From assembly GCF_000746825.1 (NCBI RefSeq), contig NZ_JQIV01000006.1:2160501-2224500 (forward strand): a stretch of 64,000 bases of DNA, read 5' to 3'. The notes under the pieces are model-generated. The model had not been told where the DNA came from and searched no databases. It was given only the letters and a program-made list of their open reading frames with translations. A program made the position numbers and the translations under genes. Position 1 is the stretch's first letter. Every line of letters starts with the position of its first letter. The stretch is from Carnobacterium inhibens subsp. inhibens DSM 13024. Its GTDB lineage: Bacteria > Bacillota > Bacilli > Lactobacillales > Carnobacteriaceae. Shown here piece after piece: positions 42,348 to 58,233 of this stretch.

Positions 42348-45300
42348 ATGGTAAAAAATATAGTGGCTGCTTTTGAAGAACAAGTAATAAAAACACCTAA
42401 TCAAGTGGCAGTAGAGTTCGGAGAAGAATCACTTACATATTATGAGCTTAATTGCAAATCTAATTCTTTGGCGTATTACCTTGTGGATAAATGTGGTATT
42501 AAAAATGGGGACATAATTCCCTTGCTATTAGACCGTAATGAAAAAATAATTATTGCAATGTTGGGTGTTTTAAAAGCTGGAGCATGTTATACGGCTTTGT
42601 CAAAACAATATCCAAAATCACGTATTTCGTTTGTTCAAGAACAAACTGAAGCAAAATTACTTATTGATGATGAATTTATTACACAAAAGTTTAAAAAACA
42701 TCAACAAAATTTAAATATTTCTATTAGCCAAGATGATTTAGCTTATATTGTGTATACTTCAGGAACGACAGGAAATCCTAAGGGAGTACTTCATACACAC
42801 AAAGGAGTTTTTAATCATATCAATTCTTATTGGAAATATCTTAATTTTGATTCAACAATAATTTATAATACATTGTTTCTAGTTAACTATGTATTCTCAG
42901 TAGCTACAACACAAATATATAGCACTATTTTACATGGACATAAGTTAATAATTTCAGAACCTAATTGTCTTGAAAATATCCAGAAATTTACAGATTATAT
43001 AAATAGAAAAAATATTAATTACTTTCAATGTACACCATCCCTAGCAGACAGCTTAGACTTCAAAAAAATTGAATCTGTAAAAACAGTTGCTGTAGCTGGA
43101 GAGAAGATACCTGAAAGTCTCTTTTACAACACTTATAACAATAACGTTAAATTAATTAATGTATATGGTCAATCTGAATTTCATGCTGGTACTGCTAAGA
43201 CAATAGACTCAATTAAAGATATCAATAACATTGGATCTAATCTAGAAAATATGAATGCATATGTTTTAGATGAAAATTTAAGTGAAGTAGGAATTGGCCA
43301 AATTGGTGAAATTCATATGGCAGGTGATCAATTATCGTTGGGTTATCTTAAGCTTGAAGATGAAACAAAGAAACATTTTATCTCTAATCCATTTGGAGAG
43401 GGAATTTTGTGTAGAACCGGTGATTTAGTTAAAAATTTAAATAATAGAGAGTTTGAATTTGTTGGGCGTAATGATTTTCAATTAAATATTAATGGGATTC
43501 GAACTGAACCTGGAGAGATTGAAGTACAAATTGTTTCTATTCCTGAGGTTCAGAAAGCAGTCGTTGTGGGAATTAATGATCAATTTATTGTTGCTTATTA
43601 TGTAAGCCATAAAAAACTTGAAGAAGTATACATTAAGAGTTATATAACTAAAAACCTTTCCGAATATATGCAGCCTCATATCTATATCTGGATGGAACAA
43701 CTTCCGCTGAATGTCAATGGAAAACTTGATAGAAAGAGATTACCTGAGGTTAATTTACAAACAGAAGAGTATATAGCGCCCATTACTAATACTGAAAAAG
43801 TTATTATTGAATCAATAGAAAGCCTATTGGGAATAGATAATGTAAGTATATTAGATAACTTTTTTCATTTAGGAGGTAATTCGTTAAAAGCAATGCAATT
43901 GTCAAATATTATTTTTAACAAAATACAGAAAAAGTTAACAGCAAAAGAAATCTTTTCTAGTCAACAAATTAAAGATTTAGTAAATTTAGTAGAAAATCTT
44001 GATGAAATAGATGAGATTCAGTTAGTTCCTATTCTAAACAAAAGTTTTTATTCAATGAGTCCAGTTCAAAAAAGAATGTATGTTTTTAATGAATTGAATA
44101 AAGAAGATATTTCTTATAACGAACAGACTGTCATTGATTTTTTAAGTAAAGTGGATGCTCTCAAAATGCAGAATGCTTTGGAACAAATGATTAGACGTCA
44201 TGAATCTTTACGAACTAAATTCTCAAATATAGATGGTCAGTATATTCAGGAAGTTATGCCTGAAGGGCAATTGGATTTTCAAATAATACCATATACAAAA
44301 GAAATTTCAAATTTAGTAAAGCCAATGAACTTGAAAAAAGGGCAAACAATGAGAGTTTACTTATTATGTGGAGAACAAAATGATTCACTATTTATTGATA
44401 AACACCATATAATTACAGATGGAACAAGTGAAAAAATATTTTATCAAGAACTCAATCAACTTTATAGAGGCGACAAGCTAGAAAGTAATAATTTTCATTA
44501 TAGAGATTATAGTTCTTGGTTTGCACAACTTAATTTGAAAAAAGAAAAGAAATGGTGGACTGACTATTTATTAGGGTATCAGCGACTAGAATTAGTAACT
44601 GACTATAAAAAAATGAGAAACCATAACGCTAGTGGAAGTACATTAAAAGTTTCTTTTGAAAGTGATCTTGTTAAAAAAATACGTGCTTTTGCGAAAGAAA
44701 ATAAGGTAAGTGAGTATATGATTATTTTCGCTACAATAAGTCTATTACTATCAAAAATGTATAACTCTGAGGATTTCATCTTAGGCACAGTTTCTAATGG
44801 TCGTGTACATGAAGCAACTGATAAGATGTTGGGAATGTTTGTCAATACTCTACCTATTCGACTTCGTCCATATTCGAATTTGAAAGCATCAAAATTTCTT
44901 AATCAAATCAATGAAGATGTATTGACTGCATTGTCAAATCAAAATTATCAATTTGAAGAGATTATAAAAGACTTGCAAGCAACAAGTGATTTAGGAAACC
45001 CTTTTTTTGACTGTATGTACGTATATCAAAATATTGAAAAAGATAGTTATTTTGATGGTAAAGCAAAAAAAAATTCTTTTAAATCGGATGCAGCTAAATT
45101 TAGTTTAACTTTTGAAATTGAAGATTCTGAACTAGGTATGGATCTTTTTCTGAATTATGATAATTCGTTGTTTGAAACTCAAACAATTGAGAAACTAGTG
45201 AATCGATTCATGTCTACTACTGAAAATTACATCAATAATCCTGAAGAAAAATTATCTGATATTTCTATATTTGCTAAGGGGGAAAAAACTAACCTTTTAG

Positions 45301-48300
45301 AAGTAACCTCTACATTAGTACATGAGAATGTAATTGAATTATTTGAAAAACAAGTTAAATTAAGACCTGACGATTTGGCTCTAAGATTTGAAAACGTTAT
45401 TTTGAGTTATTCAGCATTGAATGAGGAAGTAAACAAAGTTGCAAATTTCTTAATTGAAGAAATGAAAGTGCAACCAGAACAGAAAATACCACTACTACTA
45501 CATCGAACACATAAAACGGTTATAGCGATTCTCGCAGTTTTAAAGGCAGGCGCAGCTTATGTTCCAGTAAGCCTAAAATATCCTCAAGAAAGAATTGACT
45601 ATATTATAGATGTTTGTGATTCAAATTTTGTGATTGATGATAATTTCATGAATCAATCATTTTCGAGTGAAGTGAGCAACCCAGAAAATAAAATTGAACT
45701 TAATCAATTAGCATATATTATTTTTACTTCAGGTACTAGCGGAACGCCTAAAGGGGTCATGGTTACACATAAAAACTTAGGTAATTTTGTTATCCAAGTT
45801 GCGAAAATGGAAAAGTCTGGAATGCAAACTGGAATGGTTAATGGAGCATTTTTTGAATATGTTTTTGATGCTTCAATTCATGATTTAATTCGTCCGTTTA
45901 CCATGGGAGAGAGCGTGGTAATTTTAGATACCGATTTGATTTATGATATAGATTTATTGATTCAAACTTTAATACGTTATAAAGTAAATGCTATTGGTAT
46001 GACACCCTCTCTTGCAGCGAAGTTAAATTTAAAAAGCGTTCCTACGATGCAAGTACTCCATTGTGGTGGCGAAGCTATTACAATGGAAGTAATTGAAAAA
46101 TATGCTGATTCATCCATCCAACTAAATAATTGTTATGGACCAACTGAAACTACCGTTCTTTGCTTTGTAAATAATGATGTAACAGATCTTTCTATTGGTA
46201 AACCAATTGGTGGAGTTAATCCTTATGTACTTGATAATAATCACCATCTTTTACCTAAAGGCGCTATAGGAACCCTTTTTATTGGTGAGAATCAAGTAAC
46301 ACGTGGGTATATAAATCAACCAGAAGAAACTACAAAACGTTATATAGATAATCCATTTGGAAAAGGTCAGTTATACGATACAGGAGACCTAGTGAGGGTT
46401 CTAAATAATGGCACATATGAATATCTTGGTAGAAAAGATTTTCAAGTGAAAATTCGAGGTTTTCGTGTCGAACTAAGCGAAATTGAAAAAAGTTTTCAGT
46501 CAATTGAAGGTATTGATCAAGTAGCAGTTATTGCTAAACAAGATAATTTAGGTGCTTACTATGTTGCGCAAAATAAATTTGATTCAGAGTTCCTATTTGA
46601 TCAGCTATCGAAAATATTACCAGAATACATGATCCCAACCTTCTATGTACATCTAAAGGAATTTCCTCTAACAATAAATGGAAAATTAGATGTTCAAACT
46701 TTACCGGAACCAGTATACACAGATGAATATGTTGCACCAAAAACTAAACGAGAAAAAGAAATTGAATCAGCTTTTTGTCAAGTTTTAGGGCTAAATAAAG
46801 TGTCAATAAAAGCCAATTTCTTTCGACTTGGTGGGAACTCAATAGTTGCAATTTCTCTTGCAAACTTGATAAATTTATCAGTAAAAGATATCTTTGAAAG
46901 AAAAACAATACAAAATCTTGCAAAAGTTAACGAAGAAATTCGTCATGTTGAAAAACAGATTTTCGAAAATATAAAGGACCAAAACCTCTCATATGCTCAA
47001 GAACGTCTTTTCTTTATTGACCAATTAGAAGAGGGCACACAAGCGTATAACATTCCAATATTAGGCACACTTAGTAAAGATATTAATTATCAAAAGCTTG
47101 AAGAAGCAATTCAAAAAGTTGTCAATCGTCACGAAATATTGCGTACTATTATCGTGGATTTCCATCAAGAATTGCTAAATAAGAATATAAAAATAACGCA
47201 TAATGAAATTGAATTTAATGAATTTTTCTCATATTCATTTGATCTTGAAAAAGAGATTCCAATTCGTGTCAATATCTTCAGAAATATGATTGCAATAAAT
47301 GTTCATCACATTGCTTTTGATGGATGGTCAACAAACATTTTACTAGAAGAAATTACTCGACTATATAATGGAGAAAACCTAGCTCCTTTAGAAATTCAGT
47401 ATAAAGATTTTGCTAAGTGGCAAATTACAGCACAAGATGAAGCTACTTTGAATGAACAAGAGAAATATTGGTTGGAGAAACTTGATGGATATGAAACGTT
47501 AGATTTTCCAACTGATTTCTCAAGACCTCAACAATTTAATTATGATGGACAAGAATTAAACTATAAGTTAGATAAAAATTTAATAGAAAAACTAAATAAA
47601 GTTGCCCGAAATCATGATACAAGCCTTTATTGTGTAACACTTAGTGCATTCATGCTTCTTTTGTCTGCTTATAGTAACCAAAAAGATATTGTTTTAGGAA
47701 CACCGATAGCCAATCGTCACATTAAGGGAACAGAGAATATGATAGGGCTTTTTGTAAATACACTAGCATTACGCTCACAGGTTAATCCTAATGAAAGTTT
47801 TGCTGAATTCTTAGAGACAAATAGTGAACAAATAACAGCAGCTCAAAAATATCAAGATTTACCATTTGAACGTTTAGTAAATAAACTGAAAGTTGAAAAA
47901 GATTTATCACGAAATCCGATTTTTCAGATTATGTTTGGCTTTCAAGACATTGAAAATATCAAAGAAATAGATCTTTTTACTTCTGTAAATAATGATCTTC
48001 ATCTCAACAGTACTAAATTTGATATTTCTGTTATGCATCGAGAAAATATTGTCAATTTTACATTTGCTACAAAATTATTTAAGGAAGAAACAATTCAAGG
48101 TATTGCTGAAACTTATGAAAAAATCTTAAAACAAATAGCTGAAGAACCGGAAAAGTTAATTTCGCAGATAGAACTTAATTCTATGATTGTCAATACCCAA
48201 AAAGAAAATTTTCCTAATCTTTCGATTCATAAATTTTTTGAGACTGTAGTAACAAATTATCCGAAAAATTCGGCTATTGTATATGAAGGCAAAATCTTGA

Positions 48301-51300
48301 CGTATGAGTCTTTAAATCAAAAAGCAAATCAATTTGCTCATACATTGATTGACAATTATGGTATAAAACCAGAAATGCACATTCCAATATTGATGGAACG
48401 AAGTGAAAAATATGTAATAGCAATTTTAGGTATATTAAAAACAGGCGCAAGCTATGTACCGATGAGTCTAGAATATCCTCAAGAAAGGATAAAATATATT
48501 ATTGAAAAAGTTAATGCACCATTGATTATTACTGACAATTTTATTGTCAACTCTAAAAATATAAATAATCCGAGTGTATCAATACTAGAAAATAATTTGG
48601 CATATATCATTTTCACTTCTGGTACAACAGGGCTTCCCAAAGGAGTAATGATTGAACATAGAGGTGTAATCAATACAATTTATAATCAAATAAAACTATA
48701 TGACGTTAATGAAAGTACTCGTGCAATTCACTTTGCAAATTTTGTGTTTGATGCTTCTGTGTTTGAATTATTCTACACATTACTTGCAGGTGCAACTTCG
48801 TATTTATTAAATGAAGAAGCACGTACTGATTACAATTTATTGAAGCAAATAATAATTGATAATCAAATTACACTTGCAACATTGCCACCTGCCATTTTAA
48901 GTGCTGAAGATTTGCTACCTCTTAAAACTTTAATTGTTGCAGGTGAATCAACTCCACAGGAAATTTATCAATCATATACAGCTAATAAAGTAATTATGGT
49001 AAATGCTTATGGTCCAACTGAAGTTACAGTTTGTGCTACTGTAAAATTTTACAATCAAAATATGAATTCTAATAATATTGGAAAGGCCTTAAAGAATGTA
49101 GTAACCTATGTTTTAGATTCTGAAAATCATCAAGTCCCAACTAATGCAATTGGAGAATTATATGTAGGAGGCGCAGGTCTTGCACGAGGTTACGTTGGTG
49201 ATAATGAAAAAACAAATAAGGCATTTATTTGGCATCCACAGTATGGACGGCTTTATAAAACAGGAGATTTAGTAAAACGTCTTCAAACTGGAGATTTGAT
49301 TTATATTGGTCGGAACGATTTCCAAGTAAAGGTTCGTGGTTTCCGAATTGAACTTGGCGAAATTGAAGCTAAGTTACTGGAACAAGAAACAGTTTCGCAA
49401 TGTTTAGCAGTTGTTAAGGGCAATAATATCATTGCTTATTATACAGGAGATTTACAGTATTCGCTTGAAGGTATATTGCCATCTTATATGGTCCCAAGTG
49501 GATATGTGCAGATAGACGAAATCCCATTAACTATCAATGGGAAAGTTGATTTTCATAAATTGCCTGATCCCATAATTGAGTATAATGAATATGTTGAGCC
49601 ATCAACAAAACGGGAAAAAGAAATTTCAAAAGCTTTTTGTGATTTGTTGAATCTTAGTCAGGTTTCTGTACTGGATGATTTCTATGCTCTTGGAGGAAAT
49701 TCAATTCTAGCATTAAAACTAGCAAAAAAAATAAATCTACAAGTAAAACAAATTTTTGAAGCAAAAAATATTCGTGCACTAGCAAAATTACAATCTAGAA
49801 CTTTAAAACTAAAGAAAGCGAATTTTGAAAATGTTGAAGACCAAGTATTGTCCTTTGCCCAAGAACGCTTGTGGTTTATTGACCAATTTGAAAAAGGTCT
49901 TAATGCTTATAATATTCCATTAATTCTACAATTAGCTGAAGGTATTTCAATAGAAAGAATCGAGCAATCAATACTGCAAATCGTGGAGAGACATGAAATA
50001 CTACGTACAATTATTAAAAATGAACACCAAGTTATATTATCAGAAAAGATCAAAATTACGCATAGTCCTTTTGATGTCAATGAATTTTTTAGTAAGCCTT
50101 TTGATTTAGAACATGAAATTCCAATTCGAGTGAACATATATGACAATCAATTAGTCCTAAATATCCACCATATCGCCTTTGATGGATGGTCAACAGAACT
50201 TTTATTACGAGAACTAAATATGCTATATAATGGAGAAGAACTACCTTCGTTAAATGTTCAGTATAAAGATTTTTCATATTGGCAAAGAAATTATTTATCT
50301 AAAGATTTATTAGAATTACAATCTAACTATTGGAAAGAAACCCTTGACTCTTATGAACCACTCAATCTACCGGTTGACTACGAACGACCAAAAGAGTTCA
50401 CATATAGCGGATCGGATATTTGTATCGATTTTAAAGGTGAGTGGAAAGAATCTTTAGAAAAAATCGCAAAAAAAAATCAAACTAGTTTATACACTATTAT
50501 GCTAAGTGTGTTAGATATTATGCTTGCGCGATTTAGTTATCAACAAGATATTGTTGTAGGGACACCGTTTGCAAACAGACATAATAAGGGAACAGAAGAT
50601 TTAATCGGCTTTTTCATCAATACTCTTCCAGTAAGGACCGTAGTAGATGAAAAATCATCATTTACTATACTGCTTCAACAAAATCATAAAACAATTATAG
50701 ATGCTCAAAATAATCAAGATATTTCTTTCGAACAAATTGTAAAAAAATTAAGCATTTCTCAAGACACATCTCGAAATCCAATATTCCAAGTATTGTTTAG
50801 TGTTCAAGATTTTTCAATGGATGAACTTACTAACAATGACTTGTTTGCCGGATGCAATACAGATATTTTTTCTAATTCAGCAAAATATGATCTATCAGTT
50901 TTAGTTGAGAATGGTTTTATTAATTTTAATTACTGCACAGATCTTTTTAATGAATCAACAGTTCAATCAATGGTTAAGACTTATGTGTCAATACTGGAAG
51001 CAATTATTGAAAACGACAATTTATCTGTAAGTGAATTAGGCGTTTCTGATAGTTTTGCAAAAGGAGAAATATCAAACTATCCAGATGGCACCGTTGTTGA
51101 TTTATTTAATGAGCAAGTGTCGCGTACACCTAATCAAATTGCTATTGAATATAAAAATACTAGGCTAACTTATAATGAATTTAACAAACGTACCAATCGA
51201 TTTGCCAATTATCTATTAACACATGGGGCTAATCAGGGAGATAAAATACCAATGATTCTTGAACGTAGTGAGAAAATGGCTATAGCTATTTGGGGTATTT

Positions 51301-54300
51301 TAAAGGCTGGTTGTGCATATGTTCCAATTTCGCCAGAGTTTCCTGAGGAACGTAAACAGTATATCATTGATCAAATTAATGCGAAATTTATTATTGATGA
51401 GACCTTTGCTGGTTACAATGAAGGAAGTGAAAAAAATCCTAATATTACACCTTCGATGAAAGATATAGCTTATATCATTTTCACATCAGGAACAACTGGT
51501 AAACCTAAAGGGGTGATGATTGAGCATGCTAGTTTAAGTAATCGTGTTCAATGGATGAATGGAGCATATCCAATAGGGGATATGGATAAAGTGTATCAAA
51601 AGACAAACTATGTATTCGATGTGTCTGTTTGGGAGCAAGTATGGCCATTATTAACAGGAGCAAGTATTGTATATGCCATAGAGAACGGACATAAAGATTC
51701 CATTTATCTTTCAAATGAAATCAAAGAAAAATGCATTACCGTAGTACATTTCGTGCCAAGTATGCTTGATGTATTTCTAGATACTTTAGAAATATATCAA
51801 GGAGAACCTAATTCAAAAAAACTTGATATTTCCTCTTTAAAATATGTGTTTTGTTCTGGTGAAGCTTTAAATATAAGTAGTGTGAAGAAGTTTAAGAAAC
51901 TTGTACCAAATGCACAAATTTATAATTTATATGGACCAACTGAGGCGAGTATAGATGTCACTTCATTTGATTGTAATTCCTCCGTAGAAAAAATCCTTAT
52001 AGGAAAGCCTATTGCGAATACAAAGTGCTATGTTTTGAGTAAATCTAATCAGTTATTGCCGAAATTTGCTATAGGGGAACTTGCAATTGGTGGAGTTCAA
52101 TTAGCTCGAGGTTATATCAATCAGCCGGAGTTAACGGTTGAGAAATTTCTTACTCATTCAAAATTAGGGCGTGTCTACAAAACTGGTGATCTTGTACGTT
52201 TATTAGATACGGGAGAAATTGAATATCTTGGTCGTAATGACTTTCAAGTAAAAATCCATGGGTTAAGAATTGAACTAGGAGAAATCGAGTCAAAACTTTC
52301 AGAAATTGGTGGTGTTCAACAAGTTGTAGTATTAAAAGTTGAGGAACGTTTAGTAGCCTACTATCTTGGAGATCAACCACTAAGCGAAGATTCTCTAAAG
52401 GAAAAACTTGAAGAAAAACTACCAGGATATATGGTTCCAAGTAACTTTGTTTTTATGGAAAAATTTCCATTAACAATTAATGGTAAATTGAATAGGAGAG
52501 CCTTCCCAGTACCAAAAATTAAAATAGAAGAATTTGTTCAACCAGAAAATGAAGTTGAAGTGAAAATTCAAGAAATTGTTTCAGAAATTTTAGGCCTGAA
52601 AAGTAGTAATGTTAATGTTTTAGAAAGTTTCTTCTATTTAGGTGGAGATTCAATTAAAGCCATGCAATTAAGTAATCGAATCAAACAAAAATTAAACCAA
52701 ACAATTACAATTAAACAAATTTTTGATGCAAAAACTGTTCGTAACATTTCACTACTTATTGGTAAAAGTAAAAAAATGGAAATAATAAATGAGCAAGGTG
52801 AATTAACTGGTGAAGTGAGGTTACTTCCAATTCAAGAGTGGTTCTTTGAAGAATATAATTCTGGCTACTTTAATCAAGCATTTGCAATTTCTTTACCAGA
52901 AGGTATTGACTTAAACAGATTAAAAAAGGCTCTAATTAATTTAATCAACTATCATGATGCATTTCGAATATCTTTTAGAGAAATAAAACAATATTATACA
53001 CCTAAGATTGAAGAAATTGAACTAGTTTTCGCTGAAACTCCTGAAGAATTTTCAGCAATACAACAAAGCTTTAATCTTGACGGTAAACTTTATCGCTTTG
53101 TGATAAAGAGAAGCGAAAATATTTTAGCAGTAATTTGTCATCACCTTATTATGGATAGTGTTTCTTGGCAGATCATTGCTTCAGATTTAAAAAGATTTTA
53201 CGAAGGGGATATATTTCCTGAAAAAGGAACTAGTTATCGCCAATGGTCTGAAGAGATTCAAAAAAGGAATACTGACTTTGTTTTTGTGGATTTTAATAAC
53301 TACAACCAATTATTTGAATTATCAGATAAATACAAGAAAGTCAATATTTCCATTGATAGGGAATTTACGAATAAGTTACTTACCCAAGTGAATCAAGTTT
53401 ATAATACACAAGTAAACGATGTTTTACTTACCGCTTTTGCACGCGCATTGAAATCAATCTATAACCAAAAGATTAGTTACATTAAATTAGAATCACATGG
53501 TCGTGCTGAAGTAAGCGAAAATATAAATATTCAGCAAACAGTTGGTTGGTTCACAGCTATTTATCCTCAAACCATCTCAACTGATATCTTAGAAACAAAG
53601 CATTATACTAATGTGGTGAAAGATTATGGAATTGGTTATGGTACCAAATTTGGTATTCATTCCAAAGATTTGCCACGAGTTATGTTCAATTATTTAGGGC
53701 AAATGGATAATGGTGCACTCAAAGAGTGGTCAATTGTTCATAGCGATTTAGGAGAAACAACTGATTTTGCTTTTAATGACTATTTGACTGTTAACGGAGG
53801 TATATTTAAAAAGAAATTAACTTTTGAATTAAGTGGAAAACTTAATGGAATAGAAAAATTTGCTGAACTATACCAAACAGAGCTAGAAAATATTATAACA
53901 GAACTTTCCTCTTATAGAAGAACCTACTTAACAAGTGACGATATTGATCAAGTAGTCTCACAACAACAACTTGATGAGTTACAAAAAAATCAAGAATTAG
54001 AAATAGTTCTTCCAGCAAATACTTTACAAGAAGGCTTCGTTTCTCATGCCTTAAATAATGATACAAATGATGATGCATATATTTGTTCATTTATTTTTGA
54101 TTATGAACAAATGATCAACGTTGAAAATTATCGGAAAGCATGGTCAATTGCGCAAAGTAAGTATCCTAGCTTGCGGTTGTCTTTAAATACCGATTATGGA
54201 GAAATTCTTCAAATAATTCCTAAAAAAGGAAAATTAGATTTTGGAATTCTGGAAGATACTTCTGTGGATGAGGTTGTTAAATTTGAAAGGACGATATCGT

Positions 54301-57300
54301 TCGATTTGAATGCTGGCAGCTTGTTTAGAGTACGTCTTATTAAACATAATGAAAATCATTATACTTGTATCCTTACTAATCATCATGCTATTTTGGATGG
54401 ATGGTCAAATCCAGTAATGCTTAATTTTGTTCATGAAGTTTATGCCAAGTTATGTAAAGGTGAGCGAATTTATATTAATGAAGATAAAGCATATATAAAA
54501 TCTCAAAAATATCTTGAACAAACAAAAAATGATTCGAATAATTACTGGAAAAATTATCTTGGAGAAGTAGCTCATCCTGATTTAGGTGGGTTATTTAAAA
54601 AAGAAAGTCGAACAACAAAACTTGAAAATCTAAATAGAATAGAAGAACCGAAAGACAAAGTTTATGAGATTCAAGGTGACGAATATACTAAGCTTATTGA
54701 TATAGCAAGAAATAAAGGTTTAACACTAAATATTATAGCTCAATATGCTTGGCATAAATTGTTGAGTGTATATGGTGGAATAAAAGAAACAACTATCGGT
54801 GTCGTAAATGCAGGTCGAAGTATGCCTATAGAAGGTATAGAAGAAAGTGTTGGTTTATATATCCGAACTTTACCTATACAATTTGTGCATACAAATGATC
54901 CTATTTTAACTCAGCTTTTACATCTACAAAATATTAATAATGAATGTATGATGAATAATAATGTTAGCCTTGCAAGGTTGCAATCAAATGGTATGCGCCT
55001 TTTTGATACACTATTCATTTATGAGAATTATCCGTTACCTGAAGAAGATAATAATGAAGAGAACCTGAAAATTACCAATCTGACCGGTCAAGAAAAATTA
55101 GATTATCCCTTAACTATTGTTTTACACGAAAGTAAAAAATCTTTAAGCTTCCACATGAAATATGCTGGTGAATTATTTTCAGAAGAAACTATTGATCAGA
55201 TGTTTAATTTTATGAAGTACTTGGTTGACCAGGTGGTTCAGGACGTAGAAGAATTTAACTATGTTGATTCTGTCCCAGATTTTGGGGTGTCTGAATATCC
55301 TAATACAACGATTGTAGAAGAATTTGAGAAACAAGTGCGTCTTTATCCAGATGAAATAGCTTTAAAATCTACTAATGTTAATTATTCCTTTGCCGAATTG
55401 AACTCAAAGGCTAATCAAGTAGCATATACGCTTATGGAAAATTTTGATATTAAGTCAGGAGATCGAATCTCTCTCTTACTATCGAAATCAGAGAAGATGA
55501 TTGTTGCTATTCTTGGAATATTAAAAGCTGGAGCAGTTTATGTACCTATGTCACCAAATTTTCCGCATGAAAGAATCAATTATATTAAAGAACAAGTGAA
55601 ATCGAAACTGCTCATTGATGAAAAATTTATGAATCAAGAGTTTTCTCAGAATGTTACTAATCTTAATATTTCTGTTCAATCGGATGATTTAGCATATATT
55701 ATTTTTACTTCAGGAACTACAGGACATCCTAAAGGAGTGATGGTTGAACATCGTAACTTCATCTGCTATCTAGAAAATGTTCTTATTTCAATACAACGAA
55801 CTGGAACAGATAAGATTGATTTTGCATGTATTTCGGAATATGTTTTTGATATTTTTGGAACAGAAGTATTTGGACAATTATTGCGAGGGAAACCTGTAAA
55901 CTTATTTACAGGAACACCAGAGGAATTTCCGAATTTCATGAAAAATCATTATGTTACGACTCTACAATCAACTCCTGGGAAAATTAGTTATTTATTCCAA
56001 GATAACGATAAAGAAATCCTTTCGACTTCGTTAACTACAATTTTAGTTGGTGGTGAAAAGATGAATGATTCCTTTGTAAAACGTTTTGGAAACATTAATC
56101 TAATCAATATATATGGTCCAACGGAAGGAACTGTTTGGACCTCATTGAAAAAGGTAGACGATAATTATTCAAATATTGGAAATCCGTTTCAAAGTTATTC
56201 ACATTTTATTTTAGACGATAAAATGCGACTTCTTCCAAATGGAGCGATAGGTGAATTGTATGTTGGTGGACCACAGCTATCACGTGGATATTACGGACAA
56301 GAAGATCTAACTGAAAGCACATTTGTAAAAAACCCTTACAATATTTGGGGACTTACTGAATATAGCCGTATTTATAAAACGGGGGATGTTGTTCGTGTAT
56401 TACTAAATGGTGAATTTGAATTAATTGGTAGAAATGATTTTCAAGTGAAAATTCGAGGATTTCGTATCGAATTAGGTGAAATTGAAAATGCTATGCTTAA
56501 AGTAAATGGCGTGAAGCAAGTATTAGCTTTAGCGCTCGGAGAAGAAGGAAGCAAGTATTTAGGTGTTTATTATCAAAGCGATAAAGAAATACCACGTGTT
56601 GAAATCGAAAAGGTGTTATCGCGATATCTAACAGATTACATGATGCCAGCGGGGTATCAACACGTGAAGGAGTTTCCATTAACAATTAATGGAAAAATTG
56701 ACCGAAGAACGCTTCCAATTATTTCATATAAAAATGGTGTTGAGTATATAGCACCAAGAAATGAAGTAGAGCAACTTGTACTTCAAACTATATGTAAATT
56801 ACTTGAAATAAATACTAATGAAGTATCAGTATTAGAAAGCTTTTTTGCGATTGGTGGCGATTCAATTAAGGTTATTAAACTTGTGAATATATTAAAAAAG
56901 GAATTTGATAAGAAAATAACTATCAAGGAAATATTTGATGTAAAAACAACGCAAGAAATTGCTCAAGTTCTTCAAAACAAAGTAAATTATAATGAGCTGA
57001 ATAAGTTAACGGTTAGCAAACAAGATTTTTTTGAATGTTCAGAACAAAAATTATCTTTTGCACAGCAGAAGTATATGGAAACACCATTAAATTCATATAG
57101 TAATATTAAAATGTTTTTCCGTTTGAAAGAAGGGATAGAAGCCGAACGATTGAAGCAAGCAGTGATTTCTACTGTTAATCGACATGAAGTACTACGCACA
57201 AAGCTTTACGATAAATACCAAATTGTAGATGATACTCAATTAGTAGTAACAAGTAATAAAATCGATCGAACTAACTATTTTTCATATAGTTTTGATTTAA

Positions 57301-58223
57301 AGAAGGAAATACCAATTAAGGTAAATATCTATGAAGGAGAATTTACTTGTGTTATAGACCATATTGCTTTTGATGGGTGGTCCACATCGTTATTTTTAGA
57401 AGATATAGAAGATTTTTATTTTGAAAAGGGTTTACCTGAATTACCGTATCAATATAAAGATTTTTCGAAGTGTCAACACGATTTTTTATCTGGAGATAAG
57501 AAAGAGCCTCAGCTAGAATATTGGCGAAAAGAATTTGGAAAGTTTGAAGGAATATACCTATCTAAAGATGAAAATTTGGGTGTGGATACTAAAAAAGGTG
57601 GAGATATTTATCTTCATCTTAATGATGACGTTTATGAAAAAATGATTCGAATTGTTAAAGAGAGAGGATTAACGTTACACAATGTGTTATTAAGTACGTA
57701 TTATCTAATGGTTGCACATGTAAGCCAACAAAAGAATATTTCAATTGCTATTCCTACAGTTAATCGAAATATTTCAGGGACGGAAAATCTAATTGGTCTA
57801 TTTATTAATCAATTCTTACTGACAATGACAATTGATGGAAATCAAACATTTGTAAAATTTGTTGAGAAACTAAATGCGAAAATTATTGCTGCTCAAAGTA
57901 ATCAAGATATTCCATTAGAACAGGTAATCAAAGAAATTGGCATCAAATTAAAAGGAAATACACTCTATTTCGGTATTCAAGGATTTAAAGGTGAAGCACT
58001 AAAACAATCGAACTTGTTTGATGAAATATCTGAAATGAATCAACTTTCTGAAAAAGATGCATTTAGTGATCTAACAATTTTTGTTTGGGGACAAAATATT
58101 GACTTTAACTATTCTAAATCATTATTCCAAACTGAAAGAGTTCAATATTTCGCTGATATTTATGAAAAAATATTGAAGAAATTGATTAATAATATCGATA
58201 TAAAAATTGAAGAATTAATTTAG
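42348..58223 (+). CDS. Five-module nonribosomal peptide synthetase with terminal condensation domain
   Basis: A 5291-aa synthetase: A1-T1(S512)-C1(HHIITDG 686)-A2-T2(S1498)-C2(HHIAFDG 1653)-A3-T3(S2452)-C3(HHIAFDG 2607)-A4-T4(S3435)-E([10 protein letters not shown] 3598)-C5(HHAILDG 4012)-A5-T5(S4839)-C6(DHIAFDG 5004). Hand-read codes are A1 SVTQAAVAGK, A2 DAHGHGCVLK, A3 DAFTIAAVCK (Phe), A4 DVWHFSLIDK (Ser, then epimerised) and A5 DITQLGIVWK (Gly-like). A1 lacks Asp235, so its substrate is probably not a normal alpha-amino acid. The final C domain has Asp for the first His but keeps the second, catalytic one, and probably passes the chain to the A-T-TE protein downstream. AGAGGATG precedes the ATG. 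Confidence 0.95.
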   Translation: MVKNIVAAFEEQVIKTPNQVAVEFGEESLTYYELNCKSNSLAYYLVDKCGIKNGDIIPLLLDRNEKIIIAMLGVLKAGACYTALSKQYPKSRISFVQEQTEAKLLIDDEFITQKFKKHQQNLNISISQDDLAYIVYTSGTTGNPKGVLHTHKGVFNHINSYWKYLNFDSTIIYNTLFLVNYVFSVATTQIYSTILHGHKLIISEPNCLENIQKFTDYINRKNINYFQCTPSLADSLDFKKIESVKTVAVAGEKIPESLFYNTYNNNVKLINVYGQSEFHAGTAKTIDSIKDINNIGSNLENMNAYVLDENLSEVGIGQIGEIHMAGDQLSLGYLKLEDETKKHFISNPFGEGILCRTGDLVKNLNNREFEFVGRNDFQLNINGIRTEPGEIEVQIVSIPEVQKAVVVGINDQFIVAYYVSHKKLEEVYIKSYITKNLSEYMQPHIYIWMEQLPLNVNGKLDRKRLPEVNLQTEEYIAPITNTEKVIIESIESLLGIDNVSILDNFFHLGGNSLKAMQLSNIIFNKIQKKLTAKEIFSSQQIKDLVNLVENLDEIDEIQLVPILNKSFYSMSPVQKRMYVFNELNKEDISYNEQTVIDFLSKVDALKMQNALEQMIRRHESLRTKFSNIDGQYIQEVMPEGQLDFQIIPYTKEISNLVKPMNLKKGQTMRVYLLCGEQNDSLFIDKHHIITDGTSEKIFYQELNQLYRGDKLESNNFHYRDYSSWFAQLNLKKEKKWWTDYLLGYQRLELVTDYKKMRNHNASGSTLKVSFESDLVKKIRAFAKENKVSEYMIIFATISLLLSKMYNSEDFILGTVSNGRVHEATDKMLGMFVNTLPIRLRPYSNLKASKFLNQINEDVLTALSNQNYQFEEIIKDLQATSDLGNPFFDCMYVYQNIEKDSYFDGKAKKNSFKSDAAKFSLTFEIEDSELGMDLFLNYDNSLFETQTIEKLVNRFMSTTENYINNPEEKLSDISIFAKGEKTNLLEVTSTLVHENVIELFEKQVKLRPDDLALRFENVILSYSALNEEVNKVANFLIEEMKVQPEQKIPLLLHRTHKTVIAILAVLKAGAAYVPVSLKYPQERIDYIIDVCDSNFVIDDNFMNQSFSSEVSNPENKIELNQLAYIIFTSGTSGTPKGVMVTHKNLGNFVIQVAKMEKSGMQTGMVNGAFFEYVFDASIHDLIRPFTMGESVVILDTDLIYDIDLLIQTLIRYKVNAIGMTPSLAAKLNLKSVPTMQVLHCGGEAITMEVIEKYADSSIQLNNCYGPTETTVLCFVNNDVTDLSIGKPIGGVNPYVLDNNHHLLPKGAIGTLFIGENQVTRGYINQPEETTKRYIDNPFGKGQLYDTGDLVRVLNNGTYEYLGRKDFQVKIRGFRVELSEIEKSFQSIEGIDQVAVIAKQDNLGAYYVAQNKFDSEFLFDQLSKILPEYMIPTFYVHLKEFPLTINGKLDVQTLPEPVYTDEYVAPKTKREKEIESAFCQVLGLNKVSIKANFFRLGGNSIVAISLANLINLSVKDIFERKTIQNLAKVNEEIRHVEKQIFENIKDQNLSYAQERLFFIDQLEEGTQAYNIPILGTLSKDINYQKLEEAIQKVVNRHEILRTIIVDFHQELLNKNIKITHNEIEFNEFFSYSFDLEKEIPIRVNIFRNMIAINVHHIAFDGWSTNILLEEITRLYNGENLAPLEIQYKDFAKWQITAQDEATLNEQEKYWLEKLDGYETLDFPTDFSRPQQFNYDGQELNYKLDKNLIEKLNKVARNHDTSLYCVTLSAFMLLLSAYSNQKDIVLGTPIANRHIKGTENMIGLFVNTLALRSQVNPNESFAEFLETNSEQITAAQKYQDLPFERLVNKLKVEKDLSRNPIFQIMFGFQDIENIKEIDLFTSVNNDLHLNSTKFDISVMHRENIVNFTFATKLFKEETIQGIAETYEKILKQIAEEPEKLISQIELNSMIVNTQKENFPNLSIHKFFETVVTNYPKNSAIVYEGKILTYESLNQKANQFAHTLIDNYGIKPEMHIPILMERSEKYVIAILGILKTGASYVPMSLEYPQERIKYIIEKVNAPLIITDNFIVNSKNINNPSVSILENNLAYIIFTSGTTGLPKGVMIEHRGVINTIYNQIKLYDVNESTRAIHFANFVFDASVFELFYTLLAGATSYLLNEEARTDYNLLKQIIIDNQITLATLPPAILSAEDLLPLKTLIVAGESTPQEIYQSYTANKVIMVNAYGPTEVTVCATVKFYNQNMNSNNIGKALKNVVTYVLDSENHQVPTNAIGELYVGGAGLARGYVGDNEKTNKAFIWHPQYGRLYKTGDLVKRLQTGDLIYIGRNDFQVKVRGFRIELGEIEAKLLEQETVSQCLAVVKGNNIIAYYTGDLQYSLEGILPSYMVPSGYVQIDEIPLTINGKVDFHKLPDPIIEYNEYVEPSTKREKEISKAFCDLLNLSQVSVLDDFYALGGNSILALKLAKKINLQVKQIFEAKNIRALAKLQSRTLKLKKANFENVEDQVLSFAQERLWFIDQFEKGLNAYNIPLILQLAEGISIERIEQSILQIVERHEILRTIIKNEHQVILSEKIKITHSPFDVNEFFSKPFDLEHEIPIRVNIYDNQLVLNIHHIAFDGWSTELLLRELNMLYNGEELPSLNVQYKDFSYWQRNYLSKDLLELQSNYWKETLDSYEPLNLPVDYERPKEFTYSGSDICIDFKGEWKESLEKIAKKNQTSLYTIMLSVLDIMLARFSYQQDIVVGTPFANRHNKGTEDLIGFFINTLPVRTVVDEKSSFTILLQQNHKTIIDAQNNQDISFEQIVKKLSISQDTSRNPIFQVLFSVQDFSMDELTNNDLFAGCNTDIFSNSAKYDLSVLVENGFINFNYCTDLFNESTVQSMVKTYVSILEAIIENDNLSVSELGVSDSFAKGEISNYPDGTVVDLFNEQVSRTPNQIAIEYKNTRLTYNEFNKRTNRFANYLLTHGANQGDKIPMILERSEKMAIAIWGILKAGCAYVPISPEFPEERKQYIIDQINAKFIIDETFAGYNEGSEKNPNITPSMKDIAYIIFTSGTTGKPKGVMIEHASLSNRVQWMNGAYPIGDMDKVYQKTNYVFDVSVWEQVWPLLTGASIVYAIENGHKDSIYLSNEIKEKCITVVHFVPSMLDVFLDTLEIYQGEPNSKKLDISSLKYVFCSGEALNISSVKKFKKLVPNAQIYNLYGPTEASIDVTSFDCNSSVEKILIGKPIANTKCYVLSKSNQLLPKFAIGELAIGGVQLARGYINQPELTVEKFLTHSKLGRVYKTGDLVRLLDTGEIEYLGRNDFQVKIHGLRIELGEIESKLSEIGGVQQVVVLKVEERLVAYYLGDQPLSEDSLKEKLEEKLPGYMVPSNFVFMEKFPLTINGKLNRRAFPVPKIKIEEFVQPENEVEVKIQEIVSEILGLKSSNVNVLESFFYLGGDSIKAMQLSNRIKQKLNQTITIKQIFDAKTVRNISLLIGKSKKMEIINEQGELTGEVRLLPIQEWFFEEYNSGYFNQAFAISLPEGIDLNRLKKALINLINYHDAFRISFREIKQYYTPKIEEIELVFAETPEEFSAIQQSFNLDGKLYRFVIKRSENILAVICHHLIMDSVSWQIIASDLKRFYEGDIFPEKGTSYRQWSEEIQKRNTDFVFVDFNNYNQLFELSDKYKKVNISIDREFTNKLLTQVNQVYNTQVNDVLLTAFARALKSIYNQKISYIKLESHGRAEVSENINIQQTVGWFTAIYPQTISTDILETKHYTNVVKDYGIGYGTKFGIHSKDLPRVMFNYLGQMDNGALKEWSIVHSDLGETTDFAFNDYLTVNGGIFKKKLTFELSGKLNGIEKFAELYQTELENIITELSSYRRTYLTSDDIDQVVSQQQLDELQKNQELEIVLPANTLQEGFVSHALNNDTNDDAYICSFIFDYEQMINVENYRKAWSIAQSKYPSLRLSLNTDYGEILQIIPKKGKLDFGILEDTSVDEVVKFERTISFDLNAGSLFRVRLIKHNENHYTCILTNHHAILDGWSNPVMLNFVHEVYAKLCKGERIYINEDKAYIKSQKYLEQTKNDSNNYWKNYLGEVAHPDLGGLFKKESRTTKLENLNRIEEPKDKVYEIQGDEYTKLIDIARNKGLTLNIIAQYAWHKLLSVYGGIKETTIGVVNAGRSMPIEGIEESVGLYIRTLPIQFVHTNDPILTQLLHLQNINNECMMNNNVSLARLQSNGMRLFDTLFIYENYPLPEEDNNEENLKITNLTGQEKLDYPLTIVLHESKKSLSFHMKYAGELFSEETIDQMFNFMKYLVDQVVQDVEEFNYVDSVPDFGVSEYPNTTIVEEFEKQVRLYPDEIALKSTNVNYSFAELNSKANQVAYTLMENFDIKSGDRISLLLSKSEKMIVAILGILKAGAVYVPMSPNFPHERINYIKEQVKSKLLIDEKFMNQEFSQNVTNLNISVQSDDLAYIIFTSGTTGHPKGVMVEHRNFICYLENVLISIQRTGTDKIDFACISEYVFDIFGTEVFGQLLRGKPVNLFTGTPEEFPNFMKNHYVTTLQSTPGKISYLFQDNDKEILSTSLTTILVGGEKMNDSFVKRFGNINLINIYGPTEGTVWTSLKKVDDNYSNIGNPFQSYSHFILDDKMRLLPNGAIGELYVGGPQLSRGYYGQEDLTESTFVKNPYNIWGLTEYSRIYKTGDVVRVLLNGEFELIGRNDFQVKIRGFRIELGEIENAMLKVNGVKQVLALALGEEGSKYLGVYYQSDKEIPRVEIEKVLSRYLTDYMMPAGYQHVKEFPLTINGKIDRRTLPIISYKNGVEYIAPRNEVEQLVLQTICKLLEINTNEVSVLESFFAIGGDSIKVIKLVNILKKEFDKKITIKEIFDVKTTQEIAQVLQNKVNYNELNKLTVSKQDFFECSEQKLSFAQQKYMETPLNSYSNIKMFFRLKEGIEAERLKQAVISTVNRHEVLRTKLYDKYQIVDDTQLVVTSNKIDRTNYFSYSFDLKKEIPIKVNIYEGEFTCVIDHIAFDGWSTSLFLEDIEDFYFEKGLPELPYQYKDFSKCQHDFLSGDKKEPQLEYWRKEFGKFEGIYLSKDENLGVDTKKGGDIYLHLNDDVYEKMIRIVKERGLTLHNVLLSTYYLMVAHVSQQKNISIAIPTVNRNISGTENLIGLFINQFLLTMTIDGNQTFVKFVEKLNAKIIAAQSNQDIPLEQVIKEIGIKLKGNTLYFGIQGFKGEALKQSNLFDEISEMNQLSEKDAFSDLTIFVWGQNIDFNYSKSLFQTERVQYFADIYEKILKKLINNIDIKIEELI

Positions 58224-58233
58224 GAGGAATTGT

